Of a stretch of 43,040 nucleotides of DNA, positions 22,642 to 29,466 are shown piece after piece. This stretch comes from JBDRKE01 sp043814315. GTDB lineage: Bacteria; Omnitrophota; Gorgyraeia; Gygaellales; Profunditerraquicolaceae. The position numbers and the translations under genes were made by a program. Position 1 is the first letter of the stretch, and each line of letters opens with the position of its first letter. Where the stretch lies: assembly GCA_043814315.1 (NCBI GenBank), contig JBDRKE010000019.1:1-43040 (forward strand). Reading direction: 5' to 3'. Below the pieces are notes generated by a model that was given only the letters and a program-made list of their open reading frames with translations, ran no database searches and was not told the origin of the DNA.

Positions 22642-23406
22642 ATGCTTAAGGGGTATCCTTTAAAAAATATTCAGGGATTAGTCAGGATAGGTTTAGGCAT
22701 GCTTATTATGTCTTTTTTTTCTTTGATACAACTTCCTATCTATGCAGAGGAAAGAGAGGTGGGTCAGATGTCAGAAAATTTGCATTGGTTGGGCCATGAC
22801 AGCTTCAGGCTGGACGCCTCGAAGATCATTTATTTTGACCCCTGGAAATTATCCCAGGGTTCAAAAAAAGCGGATATCATTCTTATCACCCACGAGCATT
22901 TTGACCACTATTCTTTAGAGGACATCAAGTTGATATGTTCTAAGGATACAGTGATAGTGGGCCCTGAAGAGGTAACTAGGTCCCTGTCCGTGTCTAAATC
23001 TATTTGTAAAGAAATTAAGACTCTCTCTCCAGGAGAGAATATCGAAGTTGCTGGGGTTACAATCAGCGCCGTCCCTAGTTACAATACAAATAAACAATTT
23101 CATCCTGAGAGCGCGGGGAATTTAGGTTTTATTGTTTTGGTAGATGGGGCAAAAATTTATCATGCTGGAGACACGGATTTCATCCCGCAGATGAAAGGCC
23201 TTTCGTGCGATATCGCACTTTTACCCGTTAGCGGTACCTATGTCATGACAGCCGAGGAGGCCGTTGAAGCGGCACTCGCCATTAAACCCAGAATAGCTAT
23301 CCCCATGCATTACGGGGATATTGTAGGAAGCGCAAGCGACGCCAAAAAATTTCAGGATTTATTAAAAGATAAAATTGAAGTTCATATTTTAGCAAAGGGA
23401 GGTTAA
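22642..23406 (+). CDS. exported metallo-beta-lactamase-fold hydrolase (UlaG-like)
   Basis: 254 residues. Metal motif H84-x-H86-x-D88-H89 (THEHFDHYS), later AVPSYNTNKQFHPES, HAGDTDF and PMHYGD, the arrangement of UlaG/YtnP-like hydrolases. Residues 1-36 form a hydrophobic leader ending IYAEE, a probable signal peptide, so it may act outside the cytoplasm; an internal ATG (M43, GQMSENLHWLG) would give a cytosolic form of family-typical start. Substrate unknown. Placed between superoxide reductase and rubredoxin (2-nt gap). Confidence 0.85.
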   Translation: MLKGYPLKNIQGLVRIGLGMLIMSFFSLIQLPIYAEEREVGQMSENLHWLGHDSFRLDASKIIYFDPWKLSQGSKKADIILITHEHFDHYSLEDIKLICSKDTVIVGPEEVTRSLSVSKSICKEIKTLSPGENIEVAGVTISAVPSYNTNKQFHPESAGNLGFIVLVDGAKIYHAGDTDFIPQMKGLSCDIALLPVSGTYVMTAEEAVEAALAIKPRIAIPMHYGDIVGSASDAKKFQDLLKDKIEVHILAKGG

Positions 23407-23408
23407 TT

Positions 23409-23573
23409 ATGGATAAATACAAGTGCAAGGTTTGCAGCTATATCTATGATCCTGCCACGGGTGATTCAACGCAAGGGATAAAGCCCGGTACATCATTTCA
23501 AGATTTACCGGAGGGCTGGGTTTGCCCTGAATGCGGGGTGGGTAAAGATATGTTTGAGAAGGTCAGCGGATAG
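23409..23573 (+). CDS. rubredoxin
   Basis: 54 residues with the four iron ligands C6-x2-C9 (YKCKVCSYIYDP) and C39-x2-C42 (WVCPECGVGKDMFE). Small one-electron carrier of the cytoplasm. Superoxide reductase upstream and flavodiiron protein downstream are its known partners in other anaerobes, so it is probably the hub of this cluster. Start 2 nt after the previous stop, with GGAGGTTA before the ATG. Confidence 0.96.
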   Translation: MDKYKCKVCSYIYDPATGDSTQGIKPGTSFQDLPEGWVCPECGVGKDMFEKVSG

Positions 23574-23593
23574 ATGGAGGGGGATATATTATT

Positions 23594-24445
23594 ATGGAAA
23601 GAAAAATAACTTTTAAAAGAGCCCCTGTAACTTTGGTCGGCAGGGCTGTAAAATTGGGCGGCCTGGCCCCTGATTTCCGGGTGATGAGCGTTGATTTAAA
23701 AGAGGTCACCTTGACTGATTTTCAAGGAAAGATCAAACTCGTCAGTTCTTTCCCTTCCCTGGATACCCCTGTTTGTGATTTGCAGGTAAAGGAATTCAAT
23801 AAAAAGGGGGCGGACCTTTCTTCTGACATCGTTGTTTTGGGGATAAGCAAGGATTTGCCTTTTGCACAGAAGAGATTCTGCGAAATGAACAACATTAAGA
23901 ATGAATTGACGCTCTCCGATTACAGATTTTCTTCCTTCGGCATCAATTACGGGCTGCTGATAAAAGAATTGAATCTCCTGGCAAGGGCGGTCCTGATCCT
24001 CGATAAAAACAATATGTTGCGGTATTTTAGGATTGTAGAGGAGTTAACCAGCCCTCCTGATTATGAAGATGCGTTGAAGAATTTAGCTGAGATTGTAAAG
24101 AATCCAGCCCTTTTAACAAAGGAAGAGTTGCCCGGCAAATGCAAACCCTGTGAGGGAGGGACACTGCCTTTGCCTAAAGAAAAGATAGATAGGTTGCTGG
24201 CCCAGTACCGCGGTTGGGAGGTGGAGGAGGATAGAAAACTCATCAAGAAGTTTAAGTTTAAGGATTTTGCGGAGGCGAAATATTTCCTTGACCTCATATC
24301 CATTATAGCCGAAGAGCAAGGGCATCATCCGGGATTAACCCTGAACTATAATAACCTGCGCATAACACTGACCACACATGCCGCAGGCGGCTTAACCGAA
24401 AATGATTTTATCATGGCGAAAATCATTGATGAATTGGAAGGATAA
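23594..24445 (+). CDS. fusion of thiol peroxidase and pterin-4a-carbinolamine dehydratase
   Basis: 283 residues in one frame. Residues 1-170 are an atypical 2-Cys peroxiredoxin of the Tpx type: peroxidatic C61 in LDTPVCDLQ and resolving C96 in KRFCEMN. Residues 180-283 are a complete pterin carbinolamine dehydratase (PCD/DCoH): CKPCEGGTLPL lead, RGWEV, and the active-site signature EEQGHHPGLTLNYNN with H244, H245 and H262. The first half reduces peroxides; the second dehydrates 4a-hydroxypterins or acts in pterin-cofactor chemistry. I know of no standard protein joining them. The reading frame is continuous, with no sign of an error-made fusion. Confidence 0.9.
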   Translation: MERKITFKRAPVTLVGRAVKLGGLAPDFRVMSVDLKEVTLTDFQGKIKLVSSFPSLDTPVCDLQVKEFNKKGADLSSDIVVLGISKDLPFAQKRFCEMNNIKNELTLSDYRFSSFGINYGLLIKELNLLARAVLILDKNNMLRYFRIVEELTSPPDYEDALKNLAEIVKNPALLTKEELPGKCKPCEGGTLPLPKEKIDRLLAQYRGWEVEEDRKLIKKFKFKDFAEAKYFLDLISIIAEEQGHHPGLTLNYNNLRITLTTHAAGGLTENDFIMAKIIDELEG

Positions 24446-24505
24446 ATATATTAGAATAAGTAATTTAGGAAAGGGCGGGGGCCTATATAAGAAAGGAAGG
24501 GCGAG

Positions 24506-25012
24506 GTGAAGAAAGCAGCCGTTTTAATCGAGGACCATTACCAGGTGCTGGAGGTGTGGTATCCCTATCTACGCCTGCGGGAGGATGGGATTGAAACCGT
24601 GTTAGTGGGCACAGGCAAAGGTCAATATAAAAGCAAAGAAGGCTACCCCGCAGAGGAAGAGCTTTCTATCAAAAAAGCCAGGCCGCAGGATTTTGATGCC
24701 GTGGTGATTCCCGGAGGTTTTGCGCCGGATATATTGAGAAGATACGAAGAAGTCAATAAATTTGTAAAAGAGATGTTTGGCCAGGGCAAGATCGTAGCCT
24801 GCATTTGCCACGGGGGCTGGGTGCTTGTTTCAGCGGGGATTTTGAAGGGGAGGAAAGTAACGGGTTTCTCTGCCATAAAGGATGACCTGGTCAATGCGGG
24901 CGCTCAGTTTATAGATCGGAAGGTTGTGGTTGACGCTAACCTGATCACCTCGCGTAACCCTTATGATTTGCCGGCTTTCTGTAGCGAACTCGTAAAGAAA
25001 CTAAAAGGTTAG
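24506..25012 (+). CDS. DJ-1/PfpI-family protein
   Basis: 168 residues. Nucleophile elbow with C101 in IVACICHGGWVL followed by H102, preceded by AVVIPGGFAPD and followed by GFSAIKDDLVNAGAQF, as in PfpI/YhbO proteins. Members are stress-linked, with deglycase, glyoxalase or peptidase activity reported for different ones. GTG start (24506), AAGGAAGGGCGAG upstream. Separated from the fusion gene by 60 nt and from the next gene by 3 nt. Confidence 0.93.
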   Translation: MKKAAVLIEDHYQVLEVWYPYLRLREDGIETVLVGTGKGQYKSKEGYPAEEELSIKKARPQDFDAVVIPGGFAPDILRRYEEVNKFVKEMFGQGKIVACICHGGWVLVSAGILKGRKVTGFSAIKDDLVNAGAQFIDRKVVVDANLITSRNPYDLPAFCSELVKKLKG

Positions 25013-25015
25013 GCC

Positions 25016-25714
25016 ATGGAAGTAGAGCTTGAGATTAAAGAAATCATTCAAAGAACTCATAACGTCAAAAGCGTGCGGCTGGCTATTGAAGGGGAGCCGG
25101 ACTACAAGGCAGGCCAATTCGGCCGCATCTCTCTTAAAACCGAAAAAGAATGCGAGCGGTATCTTTCCCTGTCAAGTTCTCCGACGGAGAAAGGATACAT
25201 CGAAATTACCAAGAAACTGACGCAAAGCGATTTTTCCAAGATCCTGAATAGCCTTAAGCCGGGGGAGAGTTTAAAGGCACAATACCCTTTCGGTAAATTC
25301 ACGCTGGAAGGTTCTGGAGCCAAAATAGCTTTCCTCTCCGGCGGTATCGGCATCACGCCGATAAGAAGTATGTGCAAATATGCCGTGGATAAAAATCTGG
25401 GTGTTGATATCATCCTGCTCTATGCTAACCATTCCATAAAAGACGTCGTCTTCAAGGAAGATTTTAACCAGATGCAGAAACAGTATCCGAAATTAAGGGT
25501 TTGTCATGTGCTTCGCGAGCCGGCCCCCGGCTTTAAATATACGGCCGGGCTCATCAATACCCAGGTTGTCAAAAACGAAATTCCCGATTTCATGGAGAGA
25601 AAAATTTACCTCTGCGGCCCTCCGGGGATGGTGGAGGGGATGAAGAAAATACTGGAGTCGGAATTAAAGGTTCCTCAGGAAAATATCGTTACCGAGAATT
25701 TTCAAGGGTATTAA
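25016..25714 (+). CDS. FAD/NAD(P)-binding reductase, candidate rubredoxin reductase
   Basis: 232 residues of the ferredoxin-NADP reductase fold. FAD-binding RYLSLSSSP at about residue 44, pyridine-nucleotide loop SGGIGITPIRSMC near 110, and the C-terminal YLCGPPGMVEGM. There is no 2Fe-2S or rubredoxin domain attached, so it needs a separate acceptor. Lying between rubredoxin and flavodiiron protein, it could be the NAD(P)H:rubredoxin reductase of the cluster. That assignment comes from context only. Confidence 0.85.
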   Translation: MEVELEIKEIIQRTHNVKSVRLAIEGEPDYKAGQFGRISLKTEKECERYLSLSSSPTEKGYIEITKKLTQSDFSKILNSLKPGESLKAQYPFGKFTLEGSGAKIAFLSGGIGITPIRSMCKYAVDKNLGVDIILLYANHSIKDVVFKEDFNQMQKQYPKLRVCHVLREPAPGFKYTAGLINTQVVKNEIPDFMERKIYLCGPPGMVEGMKKILESELKVPQENIVTENFQGY

Positions 25715-25726
25715 AGGAGGCCTATC

Positions 25727-26920
25727 ATGGCTGTAGTAGAGATATTGCCTAAAATATATTCTGCGGGTGTTGTGGATTGGAAAGTGCGTACGTTTCACGG
25801 GCATACCTATTCCACAAAAAGAGGGAGCACCTATAATGCCTATCTTATTCTGGATGAGAAAATCACTTTGGTGGATACTGTGTTAGGCGCTTTTGCTCAT
25901 GAATTCATCGAGAATATTCGACAGGTCATACCTCCTGAAAAAATCGACTACGTGATTGCCAATCACGCGGAAATGGATCACTCCGCAGCGCTACCTGAGA
26001 TCATGAAGCTTTGCCCTCAGGCAAAGGTCTTCGGTACCGCGAAATGCAAGGAGGGGCTATTCAGGCATTATTACGGCCAGTGGGATTTCCAGACGGTAAA
26101 AACCGGAGACAAATTAAAATTGGGCAAAAGAACCTTCACCTTTATAGAGGCCCCGATGATTCATTGGCCGGATAGTATGTTTACCTATTGCCCCGAAGAG
26201 CAGCTCTTGATGTCCAATGACGCCTTTGGCCAGCATTACGCGACAGGTGAACGGTTTGATGATGAGGTGGATGCTTGCGCCCTGATGGATGAGGCCGCCA
26301 AATACTACGCTAATATTCTTTGGCCTTTAGGCTCGGTGATTCTAAAAAAGATCGAAGAGGTACAGAAGATGGATATCCCGATTAAGATGATAGCTCCCAG
26401 CCACGGGGTTATCTGGCGCAAAGACCCCATGAAAATCGTGAATGCCTATGTCTCCTGGGCCCAAAACGAAGTTAAGGACAAAATTGTGGTTGCCTACGAG
26501 ACCATGTGGGGCGCCACCGAGAAGATGGCAAGAAAAATAGTGGAGGGCATCACCAAAGCAGGCGTGAGTGTCAAACTCTTTGATGTATCCTCCAGCGACC
26601 GTACGGAGATCATAAAAGAGATGTTAGACGCCAAGGGTTTTATGTTGGGTTCCTCTACGCACGACAACGACATGCTCCCTGACCTTGCCGGATTCCTCGA
26701 GCTTGTGAAGGGGTTCCATCCGAAGAATAGAGCCGCTTGTGTTTTTGGTTCTTATGGCTGGGCAGGAGGGGCGGTCAAGGAGATAGAAGACGTTCTTAAA
26801 GAATCGGGGATGGAGCTTGCGCTGCCGGGCTTTTCAGTTAAATATGTGCCGGATGAAGAAGAAAACAGACGTTTATTTGAATACGGAAAGGATTTCGCCA
26901 ACAAGATAAAGGAAAGGTAG
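25727..26920 (+). CDS. flavodiiron protein (oxygen / NO reductase)
   Basis: 397 residues: N-terminal metallo-beta-lactamase-like diiron domain plus C-terminal flavodoxin. All six iron ligands are at the same numbers as in the Desulfovibrio gigas enzyme: H80, E82, D84 and H85 in NHAEMDHS, then H146, D165 and H226 (PSHGVIW). The FMN loop is ETMWGATEKMA and SYGWAGGA lies further on. Reduces O2 to water or NO to N2O with electrons from rubredoxin. Strong AAAGGAGG before the ATG; a terminator follows, so it closes this transcription unit. Confidence 0.96.
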   Translation: MAVVEILPKIYSAGVVDWKVRTFHGHTYSTKRGSTYNAYLILDEKITLVDTVLGAFAHEFIENIRQVIPPEKIDYVIANHAEMDHSAALPEIMKLCPQAKVFGTAKCKEGLFRHYYGQWDFQTVKTGDKLKLGKRTFTFIEAPMIHWPDSMFTYCPEEQLLMSNDAFGQHYATGERFDDEVDACALMDEAAKYYANILWPLGSVILKKIEEVQKMDIPIKMIAPSHGVIWRKDPMKIVNAYVSWAQNEVKDKIVVAYETMWGATEKMARKIVEGITKAGVSVKLFDVSSSDRTEIIKEMLDAKGFMLGSSTHDNDMLPDLAGFLELVKGFHPKNRAACVFGSYGWAGGAVKEIEDVLKESGMELALPGFSVKYVPDEEENRRLFEYGKDFANKIKER

Positions 26921-26942
26921 CAGCCTGTTGAATAAGAATATC

Positions 26943-26982
26943 GGGATATCGGGGTATGAGGGTCTGGATATCCCCGCTTTTT
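26943..26982 (+). terminator. rho-independent terminator after the flavodiiron gene
   Basis: GGGATATC (26943-26950) and GATATCCC (26967-26974) pair across a 16-nt loop, followed by CGCTTTTT. Confidence 0.65.
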
Positions 26983-27043
26983 CTGATTGAAGAAGAACAT
27001 AAGCATAAGCAGCTCATTGAAAAAAAGATTGCCGAGTTAACCC

Positions 27044-27049
27044 TATAAT
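27044..27049 (+). promoter_or_regulatory. -10 element of the 27061 gene
   Basis: Perfect TATAAT at 27044-27049; no good -35 at the right distance (TTGAAA at 27017 is 21 nt away). A start near 27056 would leave only about 5 nt before the ATG, so the mRNA may be leaderless. Confidence 0.45.
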
Positions 27050-27060
27050 AAGTTTGCTGC

Positions 27061-27528
27061 ATGGCTATGAAAAGATTATCTGACGATATAGTTTATTTTT
27101 TCCAGAATCAGGGGTGCGTGATTGTTTCTACTTTCGGAAGGAACGGTTACGTGCATTGTTCCTGTAAAGGTATCGTCAAGATAGACAAGGGTGGGCATGT
27201 TTATCTTCTGGACCTCTACAGGGGCTGGACCTACCAAAATCTAAAAGACAACCCGCATATCAGCCTGACGGCCATTAACGAGCATAAATTCAGGGGGTAT
27301 TGTCTTAAAGGTAAGGCGAAGATCATCCCGCAGGAGGAAGTGCCTTTTCAAATCAAAAGTGCCTGGGAAGACAGGATTGCTAGCCGTCTGACCCAGAGGC
27401 TTCTAAAGAATATCCGTGAGGAGAAAGGCCATCCTAAGCATCCGGAAGTGATGCTGCCTAAACCCCAATATATGATTGTGATGCAGGTTGAAGAAACGGT
27501 AGATCTCATCCCGCAGCACATCAGATGA
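27061..27528 (+). CDS. PNPOx-like flavin-binding split-barrel protein
   Basis: 155 residues of the pyridoxamine 5'-phosphate oxidase-like fold: CVIVSTFGRNGYVHCSCKGIV, GHVYLLDLYRGWTYQNLKDNPHISL and GYCLKGKAKII. Such small proteins bind FMN (or F420/heme in relatives) and many are uncharacterised flavin reductases. No ribosome site is present; the ATG follows TTTGCTGC and a TATAAT only 12 nt away. First gene of a second stress operon with glutaredoxin 15 nt downstream. Confidence 0.82.
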   Translation: MAMKRLSDDIVYFFQNQGCVIVSTFGRNGYVHCSCKGIVKIDKGGHVYLLDLYRGWTYQNLKDNPHISLTAINEHKFRGYCLKGKAKIIPQEEVPFQIKSAWEDRIASRLTQRLLKNIREEKGHPKHPEVMLPKPQYMIVMQVEETVDLIPQHIR

Positions 27529-27543
27529 GAAAGGATTGGAAAA

Positions 27544-27780
27544 ATGGGAAAGAATGTTTTGGTGTACAGTACGCCCACCTGTCCGTGGTGTATCCGGACC
27601 AAGCAATTCTTAAAAGATAACAATATACCTTTTGAGGATATCGATGTATCTTCCAATCAGCAGGCTGCGGAAGAGATGGTTCAAAAGTCCGGCCAGATGG
27701 GAGTGCCCGTATTGGATATCGGCGGCCAGATTATCGTCGGGCTTGATAAAGAAAAAATAAATTCTGCCCTGGGATCATAA
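27544..27780 (+). CDS. glutaredoxin-family protein
   Basis: 78 residues, thioredoxin fold with the dithiol C13-P-W-C16 and the cis-Pro segment GVPVLDIGG plus the C-terminal VGLDKEKI. This YruB/NrdH-like class usually has a partner thioredoxin reductase rather than glutathione, and trxB begins only 3 nt downstream. A probable electron donor for the thiol peroxidase fusion upstream. GAAAGGATTGG precedes the ATG. Confidence 0.93.
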   Translation: MGKNVLVYSTPTCPWCIRTKQFLKDNNIPFEDIDVSSNQQAAEEMVQKSGQMGVPVLDIGGQIIVGLDKEKINSALGS

Positions 27781-27783
27781 GAT

Positions 27784-28689
27784 ATGCATGATTTAATTAT
27801 TATTGGCGCAGGCCCTGCGGGTATCACGGCCAGTGTTTATGCCGCCCGCAAAAAAATGAATCTTCTCGTTATCAGCAAGGATATCGGCGGCCAGGCAGCC
27901 TCCAGCGGCGATATAGAAAATTATACAGGCTATCAGTTTATCACGGGGCCGGAACTGGCAGCAAAATTCGAAGAGCATATGCGTAAGTATGAAATACCGT
28001 TAAAGGAAAATGAAACGGCCAAGCGCGTTGAGAGAAACTCCGACGTCCTTAAAGTTACAACCGATAAGGGCGCCTATGAAGCAAGGGCCGTCATTGTGGC
28101 TTCGGGAAAAAGGACCAAAGAGCTGGGTGTGCCCGGAGAAAAGGAATTTAAAAACAGGGGGTTGACGTATTGCGCCACCTGCGATGGGCCTTTGTTTGCA
28201 GATAAAAGCGTGGCTGTGATCGGCGGCGGCAATTCTGCGCTGGATGCAGCCCTGCAGTTGATGAAGATCGCTAAGCATACCTATATCATAAATATAACGC
28301 CGGCGCTTGGCGGAGATACCGTCATGCGCGAGAAGGTTGAGACAAGTCAAGCGGTCACCATCTTCAATAACACGCAGGTTACAGCCGTTTTAGGAGATAA
28401 ATTTGTCTCTGGTATCAAGATAAGGCGTAAAAATAAGGAGGAGAGCCTTTCTGTTCAGGGTGTATTCGTAGAAATCGGCTTGTTGCCTAATTCGGAGTTT
28501 GTGCAGGGGCTAGATTTAAACGAGCGTAAAGAAATCAAAATAAATTCGCGTAACGAGACCAATATCCCCGGCATCTTTGCTGCAGGAGATGTCACGGATG
28601 TTCCGGAAAAACAGATTATCATTGCCGCAGGCGAAGGCTCCAAGGCTTGCCTGAGTGCCTTTCGGTATCTTGGCCAGCATAAATTTTAA
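27784..28689 (+). CDS. trxB: thioredoxin reductase
   Basis: 301 residues. FAD-binding GAGPAG (8-13), redox-active C130-A-T-C133, NADPH loop GGGNSALDAA and the C-terminal FAD motif NIPGIFAAGDVTD. Low-molecular-weight flavoenzyme passing electrons from NAD(P)H to thioredoxin or the adjacent glutaredoxin-like protein. The nucleotide-binding stretch after the GGGNSA motif lacks the usual HRR-type basic residues for the 2'-phosphate (TYIINITPALGG here), so NADH or another donor is possible. Confidence 0.94.
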   Translation: MHDLIIIGAGPAGITASVYAARKKMNLLVISKDIGGQAASSGDIENYTGYQFITGPELAAKFEEHMRKYEIPLKENETAKRVERNSDVLKVTTDKGAYEARAVIVASGKRTKELGVPGEKEFKNRGLTYCATCDGPLFADKSVAVIGGGNSALDAALQLMKIAKHTYIINITPALGGDTVMREKVETSQAVTIFNNTQVTAVLGDKFVSGIKIRRKNKEESLSVQGVFVEIGLLPNSEFVQGLDLNERKEIKINSRNETNIPGIFAAGDVTDVPEKQIIIAAGEGSKACLSAFRYLGQHKF

Positions 28690-28702
28690 ATATTCTTTAG
28701 TT

Positions 28703-29371
28703 ATGGAAAGGCATCAAGAGTTTCCGCAAAGAAGAAGATTTAAACAGTTTCTCATGGCCCCGGTTTTTGTGGCCATCTTGGTGTTGGGTTGGTTTTATCC
28801 GCTCCTGGGTTATTTTATCCCCCTGTGCATGTTGTTCGGGATAGCCTTAAGTTTCACTCGCGGCCGTAAATGGTGCGATTGGTATTGCCCCCGTGGAAGT
28901 TTCTACGATGTTGTTGTCAGCGCCGTCAGCCCCAAAAGAAACATACCTTCCTTTTTAAAAAGCATGTATTTTAGAATAGGAGTGCTACTTGTTCTTCTGT
29001 TGGTCATGGCCTTTCAACTCTTTAGGTACTGGCCGGATCCTCATAAGATAGGCGCCTTCTTTGTAATTCTTATCACGATAACGACCGCCGCGGGAATTAT
29101 TCTGGCGCTCATCTTTCATCAACGCACCTGGTGCCTGATTTGCCCTCTCGGGACAATGGCCAATTTAATCGGCGGGAGCAGGCGGCCTTTAAAAATCGAT
29201 TCCGATCTTTGCGGTGAATGTAAATTATGCGCCAAGGTTTGTCCTGTCCAGATAAGGCCTTATCTTTTTAAGAAAGAGGGGTTGCAGCCTGTCAAAGACG
29301 GCGACTGCCTGAAGTGCGGCATGTGCGTTATAGCCTGCCCCAAGAAGGCGCTTAAATTCTCTTCGCTATAA
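28703..29371 (+). CDS. NapH/NosR-like membrane [4Fe-4S] ferredoxin
   Basis: 222 residues from ATG 28703. About four membrane helices, two CxxxCP motifs (C58-x3-C62 in WCDWYCPRG, and WCLICPLG), and a C-terminal pair of [4Fe-4S] clusters in CGECKLCAKVCP and CLKCGMCVIACP. This is the NapH/NosR/CcoG-type electron conduit linking the quinone pool or membrane to soluble partners. The frame is open 16 codons upstream, overlapping trxB, but the internal ATG restores the family start. No ribosome site is visible, and the acceptor is unknown. Confidence 0.85.
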   Translation: MERHQEFPQRRRFKQFLMAPVFVAILVLGWFYPLLGYFIPLCMLFGIALSFTRGRKWCDWYCPRGSFYDVVVSAVSPKRNIPSFLKSMYFRIGVLLVLLLVMAFQLFRYWPDPHKIGAFFVILITITTAAGIILALIFHQRTWCLICPLGTMANLIGGSRRPLKIDSDLCGECKLCAKVCPVQIRPYLFKKEGLQPVKDGDCLKCGMCVIACPKKALKFSSL

Positions 29372-29423
29372 ATCCGCCACTATTAGGACATCTTTAATTT
29401 GCGTTCACAATCCGCCACTATTA
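29371..29423 (+). repeat. 15-bp tandem direct repeat before a promoter
   Basis: AATCCGCCACTATTA occurs exactly at 29371-29385 and 29409-29423, 38 bp apart. The second copy ends 2 bp before the -35 of the DUF1846 gene. Spacing and position suit paired activator sites or a small duplication. Confidence 0.6.
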
Positions 29424-29425
29424 TA

Positions 29426-29454
29426 TTTACAAATCTCATCCTCTGTACTATAAT
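29426..29454 (+). promoter_or_regulatory. sigma70-type promoter
   Basis: TTTACA (29426-29431), 17-nt spacer, perfect TATAAT (29449-29454). Transcription start near 29461 leaves about 6 nt before the ATG at 29467. Confidence 0.7.
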
Positions 29455-29466
29455 AATTCATAAAAT

